From Candidatus Saccharibacteria bacterium oral taxon 488 (GTDB taxonomy: Bacteria > Patescibacteriota > Saccharimonadia > Saccharimonadales > Saccharimonadaceae): DNA of 64,000 nt. The stretch is from NCBI GenBank assembly GCA_010202645.1, contig CP047920.1, forward strand, positions 784,785 to 848,784, read 5' to 3'. A program made the translations under genes and the position numbers. Of this stretch, positions 27,774-36,710 are shown piece by piece (position 1 is the first letter of the stretch; the number at the start of each line of letters is the position of its first letter). The notes under the pieces are model-generated. The model did not search any database and was not told the origin of the DNA. It saw only the letters and a list, made by a program, of their open reading frames with translations.

Positions 27774-27828
27774 ACACCATATCTAGTGCTTAATATAGAA
27801 TATACACGCGATATATAGCGTTTGTCAA
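27774..27828 (-). promoter_or_regulatory. nrdD promoter with two NrdR boxes
   Basis: Minus-strand -35 TTGACA (27828-27823), an 18-base spacer, -10 TATATT (27804-27799). Two NrdR-box-like 16-mers, ACGCGATATATAGCGT (27806-27821, inside the spacer) and ACACCATATCTAGTGC (27774-27789, just downstream), each match about 12 of 16 positions of the NrdR consensus. They start 32 bp apart, the helical phasing expected of NrdR. Repression when dATP is high is the established mechanism; nrdR is not in this window. Confidence 0.8.
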
Positions 27829-27847
27829 CGAAAATACATTGTATTAT

Positions 27848-28387
27848 TTACATGCGAGACGAGGGAGTATTCGCCCCCTCTGATAACGCCAAAACATCGC
27901 GGTGAATCATATCAATAACCTCTGCCTGAGCCAGCTTCTCGCCAATTCGCTGCTCGCCGGGCACACCCAAAACGTCTTGATCTTTCCACCACTGGCGCAT
28001 CTCCGATTCGCCAAATTCATGGGCGTTTGGCTTGGTAGCGTGGCGGCGCACCGTTTCCTCAAACGATATGTCAAAATAATAAATCAGTTGTTCGCCCTGA
28101 AAATCATCCAGCAGCCGGCGCAGCATCGTGCCGTATTTTTTATTGCTCAAAATACCCTCCAAAATCACCGTATAACCAACGTTATTGCCGTACATGCATA
28201 GATCATACATCAGTTGAATCGCCGGATTGCTTTCGCTGTCTTTCACGCGCAGCATTTCCCGCCGCACCACATCCTGCGACACTAACATCGTGCCGTAACC
28301 CAGCTGACGCTGGAGCAGGCGCGCCGTGCTGGTTTTACCGCAACCAGAATTACCACGGAGAATGATCAGCGGATGAGAGGCCATCAC
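27848..28387 (-). CDS. P-loop small-molecule kinase (AAA_33/zeta-toxin-like fold)
   Basis: A 179-aa P-loop kinase with Walker A GNSGCGKTST at about residues 12-21, an aspartate in VSQDVVRREML and a lid-like region around FEETVRRHATK. The layout resembles AAA_33 kinases that phosphorylate nucleosides, sugars or antibiotics. Its start overlaps the stop of the upstream aminoglycoside-phosphotransferase-like gene by 4 bases, so the two act in one unit, possibly in salvage or detoxification of the same compound. No antitoxin is adjacent, so a zeta-toxin role is unlikely. Substrate unknown. Confidence 0.75.
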   Translation of the reverse strand: MMASHPLIILRGNSGCGKTSTARLLQRQLGYGTMLVSQDVVRREMLRVKDSESNPAIQLMYDLCMYGNNVGYTVILEGILSNKKYGTMLRRLLDDFQGEQLIYYFDISFEETVRRHATKPNAHEFGESEMRQWWKDQDVLGVPGEQRIGEKLAQAEVIDMIHRDVLALSEGANTPSSRM

Positions 28388-29394
28388 GTACGCTCCAGTA
28401 AATCATAAGCGGTAGCTGCCGATAGCGCCTGCATTTGGCGAAGATTATCGCCCGGCTTAAGCGGCGGTTTGAGGCTGCGAATAAGATAAAAACCGATAAA
28501 CGCTGATAACATTTCTGTATTTACTTCGCCGAGCCACAGTGTTACATCATGACCATGGCGCGTCATATCGATCAAAAACTCCGTCGCACCAGACCCCCGA
28601 GGCGCATAGGAGGCCCAGTTCCAATCAACCAATTTCAACTCACCAGTTTGCGGATGAAACGCCAAGTTATCACTGCGAACATCAGAATGATTAAAACAAT
28701 CTTCTGGTTGTTTGGTGAACTGTTTAGCACATACCGAAATATCTGCTAATCCATCACTCCTGTTCAGTAACTCCATCATCTTCTGGCAACGCTGCTGGTT
28801 GGCTTCTGATTGCTCCGGTAATAATGTTCGGTAGTTATCAATTAGCTGACGACGGATGTTGGCATCAGCAATAATTCTATCAATACCGTCATCTAAGCCA
28901 AGCTCCGCCGTCGTAAACGGCTGTAATTGCAATTCCTCAATCACCTCATCTGCCAACTGCGTGTTTTCCAGCTCACGAGCCGCCGTCACCACCGCTGAAA
29001 TATATCGTTTCGCCACAGATTTTTCCGCTGGCGGCCGCCACAACCAGCCGTAGGCCGCTTCATAACTGGTTGTCATCAGCACGTGCCCACCATCAGCCAG
29101 CGTAGTCCAGTCAGCCACATATTGCGGGTGAAGTTTCTGCAACAACTGCGTCACCCCATAGTCTTTTTTCAGCCAAGCCAATTCCCGCTCGCCATCGTCC
29201 GGCAGTAAATCGACATCAACCTCTTTGACAAAAATTGTCTTATCGCCCGCCGACACCAAAGCGCGGCGATTACGTGAAAAGCCGCCACTGACTGGTGTAA
29301 CTCGCAGATCAGAAGAGTCGATACCGAGTTCCGCTGCCACACTATACAGGGCGTTGTCGGTTAATAGTTTGTTATGGCTGGGTAGTGTTTCCAT
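28384..29394 (-). CDS. Aminoglycoside phosphotransferase/choline kinase-fold protein
   Basis: A 336-aa APH-fold enzyme. The catalytic loop NHSDVRSDNLAFH (HxDxxxxN) and metal-binding LVDWNW near residues 235-260 are intact, and an N-terminal lobe carries VSGGFSRNRRALV and a candidate ATP-contacting lysine in IFVKEVD. The family phosphorylates aminoglycosides, choline, homoserine or nucleosides, and nothing visible decides between these. It leads a two-gene unit with a P-loop kinase. The -10 TATAAT ends 7 bases before the ATG, suggesting a leaderless message. Confidence 0.8.
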   Translation of the reverse strand: METLPSHNKLLTDNALYSVAAELGIDSSDLRVTPVSGGFSRNRRALVSAGDKTIFVKEVDVDLLPDDGERELAWLKKDYGVTQLLQKLHPQYVADWTTLADGGHVLMTTSYEAAYGWLWRPPAEKSVAKRYISAVVTAARELENTQLADEVIEELQLQPFTTAELGLDDGIDRIIADANIRRQLIDNYRTLLPEQSEANQQRCQKMMELLNRSDGLADISVCAKQFTKQPEDCFNHSDVRSDNLAFHPQTGELKLVDWNWASYAPRGSGATEFLIDMTRHGHDVTLWLGEVNTEMLSAFIGFYLIRSLKPPLKPGDNLRQMQALSAATAYDLLERT

Positions 29395-29401
29395 ATGGGG
29401 A

Positions 29402-29407
29402 ATTATA
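29402..29407 (-). promoter_or_regulatory. -10 element 7 bases before the 29394 start
   Basis: Minus-strand TATAAT, seven bases, ATG; no Shine-Dalgarno in between. Confidence 0.6.
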
Positions 29408-29485
29408 ACATTTAAAATATACCTACTCTATTGCGCGATATAATCAGGCAGACCTATGCCAGGTCACACAACGACAGTCGCCCTA

Positions 29486-30265
29486 TTAAACCCCCGTGTC
29501 TCGCCGACAAAATCCGATCAGCGCCACGCCGAGTGCCACCAAACTCACACAAACTAAAACGACCAATTTTCCTAAGTTCAATCCGTCCATCAAGGTCCCC
29601 GGAATATTGTAATAATGAATCAGCGACCAAACGTCGTAATCTTTCCAACTTTCGATCAGTTTGGCGGTGATCGACAGGGCGTACATTGCTAGAAAAATTA
29701 GACTACCAGCACCGACAGCCAACCCGCGCTTGCCCGTCACTGCCTGAGTGACAAAGGTGAGACTACCAAAACTAAGCCCCAAAAACCACAAACTCACACA
29801 AGCCCCGGCAACGTGCGTGAGGTTTGGGTGAAAGTCAAACAGCGGACCGATGAGTGCAATCGTCATACACAATAGCACTGGAGGAATCACCAACAATCCT
29901 GCCATCGCCACATATTTCTGCAATACAATCATCACGCGAGTCCGCCGACTAGCAAGCAACAACTCCAGCGTTCCTGAATCCTCTTCCCGACCAATTACCC
30001 CAGCGCCCAAAATAATCGCCGTAATCACCACCCCGACCATCGCCACCAGCGGAAACAGCTCAATACTCAGCCAGCCTTCTGGCGTGGCACCAATCGCCAA
30101 ATCGCCAACCACCGCTTTCATACCAGCCGGCATCATGTTAATGAACGGACTCAATTGATCGCTAAATTTATTGAACAGCGCTGAAAACAACACCGCCACA
30201 ACGCTAATACCAATACCCAAAAACAGCGGCAGTTTGTAATTTTGCCGCACCGTCTGCCACATCAT
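29486..30265 (-). CDS. ABC-2 type transporter permease
   Basis: A 259-aa inner-membrane protein with six hydrophobic segments (about residues 14-34, 70-95, 112-140, 148-170, 178-200 and 232-252). GREEDSGTLELLLASRRTR between the second and third segments is the conserved coupling region of ABC-2 exporters of the DrrB/NatB type. It overlaps the ATPase gene by 4 bases. The substrate may be a drug, peptide or lipid and is not indicated. Confidence 0.87.
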   Translation of the reverse strand: MMWQTVRQNYKLPLFLGIGISVVAVLFSALFNKFSDQLSPFINMMPAGMKAVVGDLAIGATPEGWLSIELFPLVAMVGVVITAIILGAGVIGREEDSGTLELLLASRRTRVMIVLQKYVAMAGLLVIPPVLLCMTIALIGPLFDFHPNLTHVAGACVSLWFLGLSFGSLTFVTQAVTGKRGLAVGAGSLIFLAMYALSITAKLIESWKDYDVWSLIHYYNIPGTLMDGLNLGKLVVLVCVSLVALGVALIGFCRRDTGV

Positions 30266-31167
30266 CGCTTTGCCTCCTCGCCTTCATAATACCGCATGAA
30301 TAATTCTTCTAACTCCAATTCTGACTCACGCAATAGTTTTGGTTTGTATTCGGCAATGAACGAGACAAACTCCGTTGCATCGCCTTTGACGGTAAATTCA
30401 TATTCGTCGCCACGGTGTTGAACGTCGGTGATAGACGGTAGTTTTTTGGCTGCCGCCAGGGACGGTTTTTTAGCAAAGGTCACAATGTAGCGGTGAGTCG
30501 CCAGGTGTTTCATGGTCGCGATAGGTTCAATGGCAATCAATTTTCCATCGCGGATAAAGCCAGCGCGGTGGCAAATTTTTTGCACTTCAGCCAGGTCGTG
30601 ACTGCTGACAAATACCGTCGAGCCTTGACCAGAAACTTCGCGCACCAAATCGTAAAATACTTGCTTCATCAGCGGATCTAGCCCGCTGGTCGGCTCGTCC
30701 AAAATCAGCAATTTCGGGCGGTGCATAAAAGCTTGAATCAGGCCAATTTTCTGACGATTACCCTTGGAAAGTTGACGAATTGGTCGATCTAGCACCGCCT
30801 CAAAACGCCCAGCCAATTCATCAACATAGCGCCAATCAACCTTCCGACCCATTCGCGCCAAAAACTTCAGCAATTTCCGACCAGTCATACTCTCATATAG
30901 CGCGATGTCACCCGCCAGATACCCAACCTGATCATGAAGCGCCGTTCGTTCCTTGGAATTCCGCCCACCCAGCAACTCTACCCAGCCATCCGTCGGCCTC
31001 AAGAAATCCATCACCGACCGAATCGTCGTGCTTTTACCCGCACCATTCGGCCCAAGAAAACCAAATACCTCGCCTTCATGTAGCTCCAACGACACATTGT
31101 TGACTGCCAATTTATGACCAAAGCGCTTAGTCAGCCCGTGTAACATCAGCGGTGAAGTATCACTCAT
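30262..31167 (-). CDS. ABC-2 exporter ATP-binding protein (DrrA/CcmA-like)
   Basis: A 301-aa ATPase with Walker A GPNGAGKST, a signature altered to LSKGNRQKIG, Walker B LLILDEPTSGLD and H-loop SSHDLAEV. The C-terminal 90 residues form the small extension found in DrrA-type ATPases. The altered signature LSKGN is common in this subfamily. It has a strong SD (AAAGGAG) and its own promoter that overlaps the end of the ASCH gene. It pairs with the permease downstream. Confidence 0.9.
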   Translation of the reverse strand: MSDTSPLMLHGLTKRFGHKLAVNNVSLELHEGEVFGFLGPNGAGKSTTIRSVMDFLRPTDGWVELLGGRNSKERTALHDQVGYLAGDIALYESMTGRKLLKFLARMGRKVDWRYVDELAGRFEAVLDRPIRQLSKGNRQKIGLIQAFMHRPKLLILDEPTSGLDPLMKQVFYDLVREVSGQGSTVFVSSHDLAEVQKICHRAGFIRDGKLIAIEPIATMKHLATHRYIVTFAKKPSLAAAKKLPSITDVQHRGDEYEFTVKGDATEFVSFIAEYKPKLLRESELELEELFMRYYEGEEAKR

Positions 31168-31210
31168 AACGACTCCTTTTCATAGTCATTATTTGCTATG
31201 GTTTCAGTAT

Positions 31211-31239
31211 ATTATAGCCATACTAAAAGATTAAAGCAA
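31211..31239 (-). promoter_or_regulatory. Promoter of the ABC-2 exporter unit
   Basis: Minus-strand -35 TTGCTT (31239-31234), a 17-base spacer and -10 TATAAT (31216-31211). It overlaps the stop codon of the ASCH gene. A CATAG/CTATG inverted repeat in the short leader (31182-31201) may be regulatory. Confidence 0.7.
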
Positions 31240-31605
31240 TGAGCGAACTTCCACTGCTAACACGCCATAATGTTTTTGGTCAGCAGCGGAATAATATTTG
31301 TTGTATTCGGCAGCGGCAGCTTCGGCACTGGTGGCGTGCGGAATAACACGGTGGTAACCCTCGGCCTGCACCATTTCTAAAAAGGAATTGTAGTGGCGGA
31401 TAGCGATAATCTCCACGCGTGCTTGATCTGGTTCGCCGTCGTGTAGTATTCCTTCGGCATCGCGAACATCGCGGCGCAGGTGAATCTTATCGCCGACTCG
31501 GTACTCGGCAAACTTTCCGCGATTCAATCGACCTTCAATCGTCTTCCGCCCGGCGATAATATCGTCGAGTAATTTTGATTCTCGTCCTGAGTGCCAGATT
31601 TTCAT
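31231..31605 (-). CDS. ASCH-domain protein
   Basis: A 124-aa protein of the ASCH/PUA-like type: KLLDDIIAGRKTIEGRLNRGKF, then a beta-strand pattern with VGDKIHLRRD and a C-terminal HYGVLAVEV. ASCH proteins bind RNA or modified nucleosides, and the related YqfB hydrolyses N4-acetylcytidine, but the exact activity here is unknown. A second ASCH-like gene is cut by the left window edge. A moderate SD (AGGA) precedes the ATG. Confidence 0.8.
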   Translation of the reverse strand: MKIWHSGRESKLLDDIIAGRKTIEGRLNRGKFAEYRVGDKIHLRRDVRDAEGILHDGEPDQARVEIIAIRHYNSFLEMVQAEGYHRVIPHATSAEAAAAEYNKYYSAADQKHYGVLAVEVRSLL

Positions 31606-31751
31606 AATTCCTACAGTGTTGTATCTTTTTATAGTTTTTCTTAACTTCTAGACAGCAGCGGTGTCGTAGTAAAATTATAGCACAGCCTATAAAGGTGTTT
31701 CTGCTAGGCATACCTACCAAACTACAATAAAATCTTTAGATTAGGCAAACC

Positions 31752-32024
31752 TTAAACGGCCATCGCCTGCGCCTCCGGCCAAATTCGCTGCACCAGCCGT
31801 TTGCCGCACGCTGTTAGTCGCACCCAAGCGTCGCCGTACACCCGGTTGATTGCCATCAGTCCCTTATGCCGCAAGTCCGCCAGTACATTCATCGCTGTTC
31901 GACGTGGCATGCCCATTTGTGCTGCCAGCGTGGCTGCATCGTCACCGCCGTCTTCATAGACTTGCTGCAACACCAGCGCCTCGTTGGTGGTTAAGTTGAT
32001 TTCGTTTGCTTGCACCTTGTTCAT
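31752..32024 (-). CDS. Small winged-helix transcriptional regulator
   Basis: A 90-aa protein that is nearly all one winged-helix domain: LTTNEALVLQQVYEDG, DAATLAAQMGMPRRTAMNVL as the recognition helix region, then a wing with GLMAINRVYGDAWVRLT. It resembles MarR/Rrf2-like minimal regulators. SD AGAAAGGA lies 6 bases before the ATG. A -10-like TATACT at 32053-32048 gives a leader of about 20 bases. Targets are unknown; the nearby exporter is a candidate. Confidence 0.75.
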   Translation of the reverse strand: MNKVQANEINLTTNEALVLQQVYEDGGDDAATLAAQMGMPRRTAMNVLADLRHKGLMAINRVYGDAWVRLTACGKRLVQRIWPEAQAMAV

Positions 32025-32163
32025 GATTATCCTTTCTGTTAGTGATGAGTATATGATAGCTAAGCAATCTGTAATTTCGCTGTAAGCCGCTCGACTCTTT
32101 GACGTCCCTTCGTGACCGTTTACCTAGCAAAGAAAAAAACACCTCCGTAGAAGTGTCTTTTCT

Positions 32164-32238
32164 TGGCTCCGGGGGCGGGGTTCGAACCCGCGGCCTATTG
32201 GTTAACAGCCAACCGCTCTACCGCTGAGCTACCCCGGA
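32164..32238 (-). tRNA. tRNA-Asn (anticodon GTT)
   Basis: On the minus strand the sequence folds into a cloverleaf: acceptor TCCGGGG/CCCCGGA, D-arm GCTC-AGCGGTA-GAGC, anticodon stem GTTGG/CCAAT around CTGTTAA (anticodon GTT), T-arm GCGGG-TTCGAAC-CCCGC and discriminator G. The 3' CCA is encoded (32164-32166). Confidence 0.97.
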
Positions 32239-32279
32239 ATATGTGTCGTATTATAGCGAGTTTTCAATCAGTTGTAAAG

Positions 32280-32612
32280 TTACCGGTGGATAATTTCCAG
32301 GGCTTTTTTCAAGATTTCTGCCTCCGAGTGCGATTTCTCATCATCCGCTGCTTCCCGCTGCTTAATCTCCTTCACCAAGTTTTGCCACCAAGCCTCTTTT
32401 TCCGCCTGGCATAACACCAATGAACGCACCTCGCCGTCGCGCTTATCTAACATCCCAGCCGCCACCAAATTATCAACATGCTTCGCCACCGTTGAGACCG
32501 ACTTATACCCCAATGCCCGCATAATTTCCCGCAGCGTCGGACTATAGCCATTACCCTTGATAAATCCATCAATGAAATCCAGCAGTATTTTTTGCTTTTT
32601 TGTTGGCTGCAT
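32280..32612 (-). CDS. LexA-type DNA-binding domain protein without peptidase domain
   Basis: A 110-aa protein. Residues 1-65 match the LexA winged-helix domain (YSPTLREIMRALGYKS, then VAKHVDNLVAAGML), but the following 45 residues form a charged helix in place of the S24 domain. It therefore cannot autocleave, unlike LexA. No frameshifted peptidase remnant is visible downstream: tRNA-Asn begins about 40 bases beyond the stop. Its promoter overlaps the divergent promoter of the glycan gene at 32658, so it may repress that locus and itself. The -10 TATACT ends 6 bases before the ATG (leaderless). Confidence 0.82.
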   Translation of the reverse strand: MQPTKKQKILLDFIDGFIKGNGYSPTLREIMRALGYKSVSTVAKHVDNLVAAGMLDKRDGEVRSLVLCQAEKEAWWQNLVKEIKQREAADDEKSHSEAEILKKALEIIHR

Positions 32613-32618
32613 ATTTTT

Positions 32619-32651
32619 AGTATAACCTGCCCGAGTTATTTGCGCTATACT
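32619..32651. promoter_or_regulatory. Overlapping divergent promoters of the LexA-like gene and the glycan operon
   Basis: Leftward -10 TATACT (32624-32619) and rightward -10 TATACT (32646-32651), each 6 bases from its start codon (ATG 32612; GTG 32658). The -35 zone of each falls over or next to the -10 of the other, so the two promoters should exclude one another and one regulator could control both. Confidence 0.6.
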
Positions 32652-32657
32652 AAAGAG

Positions 32658-34157
32658 GTGAAGCGAATATCATCGACGACATATGTGTGGCTGCTGGCCG
32701 CCGTGCTGTTTGGCGGCGCACTGTCACTACAGCCGAGCATCAGCCTGGCGATGCTCGATTTTCCGTCGTTTCGCATCGGACTATATCAAGTGGCGGTAAT
32801 TGGCGTGGTTGGCTGCGGTCTCGGTATAATGGTGCGCCAGCGACTGCGGCCTCGAGGGCGATGGTGGTGGCTCGGCATTGGCATGCTGGCTATCACTAGT
32901 ATCGTTGGGCTGCTATTATCCTATGTCCGAGCGCGTACCGCATTATATACGGCATCGCTTTTATTGCTACTAATAACCGCGGTATGTGCTGCCCTGATGT
33001 ACCGGTCACTATCGGCGGGCGATCGGCGACGCCTCATGACAATTGGTCTGTGGAGCGGCATCGTGTTTGGTGTGTTAGCGGTGCTACAGCTCATCATCGC
33101 CCATATTGAACCAACGGCGTTCGGTACGCTCTGTTCGGGTTGTCACGCCGGCGTGTTTGGCTTTGTCAGGATCAATCTATTTGCCGCTGAGCCGCAATTT
33201 TTAGCAAGTAGCTTGCTACCAGCCCTGTTCGTCGGACTGTGCTGGCGAGAGAGGCGGCGACTAGCAGGCTGGAGCGTTTTTGGTAGCAGCGTGGCGATCA
33301 GCCTCACCTTTTCGCGCGGCGCGTTTATCGCGATAATTGGCGCGGGTATCGTGTACGGCGTTGTCCGCTGCTGGCAGCGGTGCGGGAGAAATAGGGACAA
33401 TACTACTGACGCGGCGCGGGCATCTCATCACGATGCGTGGCGTCAACTCGGCATCATCACGGCCGGATTCGTGGTTGGATGTACCCTACTACTGGTCTCA
33501 GCGGTGATTCGCTATCACGACACGCCGCACATTGCCTATAATACCGCTGTGAGCATGCTTGACCAGTTGTCGCTCGGCCGCATCAAATTACCGCAGAAAA
33601 ATACCATCCCGACGCCAGGCAGCACACCCTCACCGCAAGCACCACCAACCAACGAGACCACGGCACCGAAATCATCACCGTCACCACCCGTCACCCAGCC
33701 AAACCCGCTCGCACCATCAGCCAATTTCCAACCATCGGGTTTCGTCGCCGCCTCAGCTAATGACCGACTCAACGCCGCTCGGCTGGCACTCCGAGCCTGG
33801 GCGTCAAATCCGCGTATCATACTCTTTGGGACCGGCCTTGGCAATCTCGGCAGTTTTATCCAACATCAGCTGCATCAACCGGTGTCGACCGATCATACGG
33901 TGTATATTTTCTACGTTTTGCTGCTAAGTAACATCGGTGTTGTCGGTATACTGCCGTTACTAATACTGCTCGCCGTCACACTATGGCGCAGTGGCCGATG
34001 GCTACTAAAACCGTGGGGGCGATTCGCCTTACTGCTAACAACGGCTATCGCTATCCACTTTTGGTTTTTTGGCAGCTTGATCAACTCGGTGCATTGCCTT
34101 GCATGGATTGGTATTTTCTTGTATAATCACCCCAAAGGCCATGAAGAAGAACTCTGA
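32658..34157 (+). CDS. Wzy/WaaL-like O-antigen polymerase or ligase
   Basis: A 499-aa polytopic membrane protein with about ten to twelve hydrophobic segments. The large loop (about residues 290-365) is rich in Pro, Ser and Thr, then GFVAASANDRLNAARLALRAW and GTGLGNLGSFIQHQL precede the last helices, the pattern of the Wzy_C/O-antigen ligase family. It would polymerise or transfer lipid-linked glycan outside the membrane. The frame opens at an ATG at 32592, but the GTG at 32658 is preferred: -10 TATACT ends 6 bases before it and the earlier part overlaps the divergent LexA-like gene. The gene is strongly GC-rich compared with the restriction island. Confidence 0.82.
   Translation: MKRISSTTYVWLLAAVLFGGALSLQPSISLAMLDFPSFRIGLYQVAVIGVVGCGLGIMVRQRLRPRGRWWWLGIGMLAITSIVGLLLSYVRARTALYTASLLLLLITAVCAALMYRSLSAGDRRRLMTIGLWSGIVFGVLAVLQLIIAHIEPTAFGTLCSGCHAGVFGFVRINLFAAEPQFLASSLLPALFVGLCWRERRRLAGWSVFGSSVAISLTFSRGAFIAIIGAGIVYGVVRCWQRCGRNRDNTTDAARASHHDAWRQLGIITAGFVVGCTLLLVSAVIRYHDTPHIAYNTAVSMLDQLSLGRIKLPQKNTIPTPGSTPSPQAPPTNETTAPKSSPSPPVTQPNPLAPSANFQPSGFVAASANDRLNAARLALRAWASNPRIILFGTGLGNLGSFIQHQLHQPVSTDHTVYIFYVLLLSNIGVVGILPLLILLAVTLWRSGRWLLKPWGRFALLLTTAIAIHFWFFGSLINSVHCLAWIGIFLYNHPKGHEEEL
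34099..34127 (+). promoter_or_regulatory. Internal promoter before the glycosylphosphotransferase gene
   Basis: TTGCAT (34099-34104), a 17-base spacer, TATAAT (34122-34127), all inside the 3' end of the Wzy-like gene. The predicted start near 34134 gives a leader of only a few bases with AAAGG next to the ATG. Confidence 0.6.
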
Positions 34158-35565
34158 TTTTTACTTCAAATTGGTGTTGATCGGGCTGGACGTACTGGCG
34201 CTAGTTGGTGCGTTCACGGCGGCATACATCATGCGCGTATCACTCGACACGCGGCCTTTCCATGTACAAATCGGGGCGCTGGAGTTTATCACGTCGATTG
34301 TGCTGATGCTGCCGCTGTGGGTTGTCTTGTTCTCGTTTTTTGGGCTATACGACCGTGAGCACTATATTCATCCGCTGCGTGAATTTTGGCGACTGGGTAT
34401 GGCGGCGGTTTGCGGCATCATGATGATGATTTCCTTTAGCTTCTTTAGCAACACACCGCTCTTTCCGGCCAAGATGGTGGTAATTTATGCGCTGATCATC
34501 AGCTTTGTCATCTTGCTCATCCTGCGTAGCGCTGCCAATATCGTGCGGCTGCATCTGCTGCGCAAAAACATCGGTATCAAGCGCGTGGCGCTAGTCGGCA
34601 ACGCCGAATCGACGCGGACGCTGGCCGAGTTTATCAGCGCCCATCCCTCAACCGGCTTTCACCTCAGTGCTATTATTTCTAAAGACGGACTCATCCCGCC
34701 ACGGCTCAAGGGTTTGCGGCGCTCGACATTGGCATCGGCCTTGACTCGCGATAAAATTGACGCCATTATTCAGACCGACACTGCTCGCAGCGAAGCGCAC
34801 TATAACTTGGCGGAGCAGCACTATCTCGATTTTTATCAAGCGCCAGCCCTCGACGGCCTGATGACGGCGCGCCATACGGTCGAGATTATCAATTCCGTGC
34901 CGCTAGCGTACATTCACCCAACGCCGCTGGCCACCGGCTACGGACGCGTGGTCAAACGGTTGATGGATCTCATCGGTGCGACCATCGGCATTATCATTAC
35001 CTCGCCGATTATGCTACTGGTGGCAATCGCCGTTAAGCTCGGCGACCCGCGCGGCCCCGTACTGATGCATGGGCAGCAGCGGCGACGCTTGACCCAGTTT
35101 AATCGCCCATTCAAGGTGTATAAATTTCGCTCGCACTACGCCAAGTTTGACGGCAAAACTGACGAGGAGGTGTTCGCGATGATCGGCCGGCCGGAGCTGA
35201 TCGACGAATATCGTCAGAACGGTGATAGGCTCAACCACGACTTTCGCGTCACGCCAGTCGGTCGTTTCATTCGCCGGTTTAGCCTCGACGAACTGCCGCA
35301 GTTATTTAACGTTATCAAGGGCGATATTAGCCTCGTTGGGCCGCGAGCGCTGGTGCCGCACGAGCTGAGTAATTACGAGAAAAAGCACACGCTGCTGACG
35401 GTCAAATCTGGCCTGACTGGCCTAGCGGTTGTATCGGGGCGGCGCAGCATCGGCTTTGAAGAGCGGCGGCGGCTGGATCTCTATTATGTACAAAACTGGA
35501 GTTTGTGGCTGGATATCACCATTCTTCTCAAGACCTGCCTGGTCATCTTTAAGAAGGAGTCTTGA
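34141..35565 (+). CDS. Polyprenyl-phosphate glycosylphosphotransferase (initiating enzyme)
   Basis: A 474-aa membrane enzyme that starts glycan synthesis by moving a sugar-1-phosphate onto undecaprenyl phosphate. Four N-terminal helices (about residues 8-125) and a nucleotide-binding-like middle region (about 140-250) precede a C-terminal bacterial sugar transferase domain (PF02397-like; about 268-470) with [29 protein letters not shown] and [10 protein letters not shown]. All hallmark motifs are intact. The frame extends 14 codons upstream, but the ATG at 34141 has AAAGG and a promoter close by. It is followed without a gap by two glycosyltransferases. The first sugar cannot be deduced. Confidence 0.92.
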   Translation: MKKNSDFYFKLVLIGLDVLALVGAFTAAYIMRVSLDTRPFHVQIGALEFITSIVLMLPLWVVLFSFFGLYDREHYIHPLREFWRLGMAAVCGIMMMISFSFFSNTPLFPAKMVVIYALIISFVILLILRSAANIVRLHLLRKNIGIKRVALVGNAESTRTLAEFISAHPSTGFHLSAIISKDGLIPPRLKGLRRSTLASALTRDKIDAIIQTDTARSEAHYNLAEQHYLDFYQAPALDGLMTARHTVEIINSVPLAYIHPTPLATGYGRVVKRLMDLIGATIGIIITSPIMLLVAIAVKLGDPRGPVLMHGQQRRRLTQFNRPFKVYKFRSHYAKFDGKTDEEVFAMIGRPELIDEYRQNGDRLNHDFRVTPVGRFIRRFSLDELPQLFNVIKGDISLVGPRALVPHELSNYEKKHTLLTVKSGLTGLAVVSGRRSIGFEERRRLDLYYVQNWSLWLDITILLKTCLVIFKKES

Positions 35566-36710
35566 TGCGCACCCAGCCGACCATCGCGATCGTTCACGAC
35601 TGGTTGTATGGCGGTGGCGCCGAGCAGGTTGTCCTGGCGCTACACCGGCTCTATCCTGACGCCCCAATTTATACCTCGTATTGCTCCCAAACGTGGCGAA
35701 AAAAACTTGATCACAAGGTGGTAACTGGTTATTTGCAGCATTGGCCATTTGCCCAGCTCAGGCGACTACTACCGGTGCTCAGGCAGCGGTGGTTCGCGCG
35801 GCTGGATTTAGGGCAATTTGATATTATCATTTCCAGCTCTGGTAACGGCGAGGCCAAGTTTATCCGAACCACCCGTCCCGATCAACGACATATCTGTTAT
35901 TGTCATACGCCAACGCATTTTTATTGGCGGCACTATCAGGAATACCTGCGTCGACCGAGCTTCCGGCCGCGGTGGCTGGCACGACTGGGCCTGCGGCTGC
36001 TGGTCCGACCCCTCAGACGGCGTGACTACCAGGCAGCGCAGCACGTTGATGTTTTCTTGGCTAATTCCACCGCCATTCAAGCTGATATCAAGCAATTCTA
36101 TGACCGAGACAGCATCGTTGTCTTTCCGCCGGTGCAAACAACCAGCTTTATGGCACTCGCAAAAACCAGGCCGCGCTCTGTGACGCTACCCGACCGGCCG
36201 CGCTGCCTGGTGTGGGGGCGACTGGTGCCGATGAAGCGGCTGGACTTGGTAATTCAGGCCTGTCAGCAGCTTGGTTGGCCGCTCGACATCATGGGCGATG
36301 GGCCTGACCGTGAGCAGCTGGAGAAACTGGCGGGCGAATCGACGCGCTTCCTTGGCTACGTCAGTGACGAGGCCCGGGCTGCCGCCATTCAGCAGGCCGA
36401 CCTATTCCTATTTACCGCCCACGAAGATTTTGGTGTAGCACCAGTTGAAGCCTTGGCCGCTGGACTGCCGGTGGTAGCATACCAGGCCGGTGGCGCACTG
36501 GATTATATCAGCCCCGGTAAGAACGGTTGGTTTTTCGCTGAACAAACAGTTGAGAGCTTGGTAGCAACGCTCCAGACACTGCCTGGTCAACAGATCTCGC
36601 CGCGGGCCATCGCCGCTTCCGCTAAACCATTTGCTGAACATGCCTTTACGCTCGCCATAAAGAAACTTGTAACCAACGAATGGAGGAACACTCATGCGCA
36701 TCGCCATTGA
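35565..36710 (+). CDS. Glycosyltransferase family 4 protein
   Basis: A 381-aa GT-B enzyme acting at the inner membrane face. The N-terminal domain opens IAIVHDWLYGGGAEQVVLAL and contains CYCHTPTHFYWRHY, a segment common in GT4 mannosyl- or rhamnosyltransferases of capsule loci. The C-terminal domain has LVWGRLVPMKRLDLVI and the E-x7-E motif EDFGVAPVEALAAGLPVVAY. The ATG at 35565 shares one base with the preceding TGA and has SD AAGAAGGAG; a TTG just upstream is not needed. Sugar specificity is unknown. Confidence 0.9.
   Translation: MRTQPTIAIVHDWLYGGGAEQVVLALHRLYPDAPIYTSYCSQTWRKKLDHKVVTGYLQHWPFAQLRRLLPVLRQRWFARLDLGQFDIIISSSGNGEAKFIRTTRPDQRHICYCHTPTHFYWRHYQEYLRRPSFRPRWLARLGLRLLVRPLRRRDYQAAQHVDVFLANSTAIQADIKQFYDRDSIVVFPPVQTTSFMALAKTRPRSVTLPDRPRCLVWGRLVPMKRLDLVIQACQQLGWPLDIMGDGPDREQLEKLAGESTRFLGYVSDEARAAAIQQADLFLFTAHEDFGVAPVEALAAGLPVVAYQAGGALDYISPGKNGWFFAEQTVESLVATLQTLPGQQISPRAIAASAKPFAEHAFTLAIKKLVTNEWRNTHAHRH

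Noticed and set aside
27848..28387. Zeta-type toxin
   Set aside because: The fold is similar but there is no epsilon-like antitoxin, and the gene is coupled to an APH-fold kinase.
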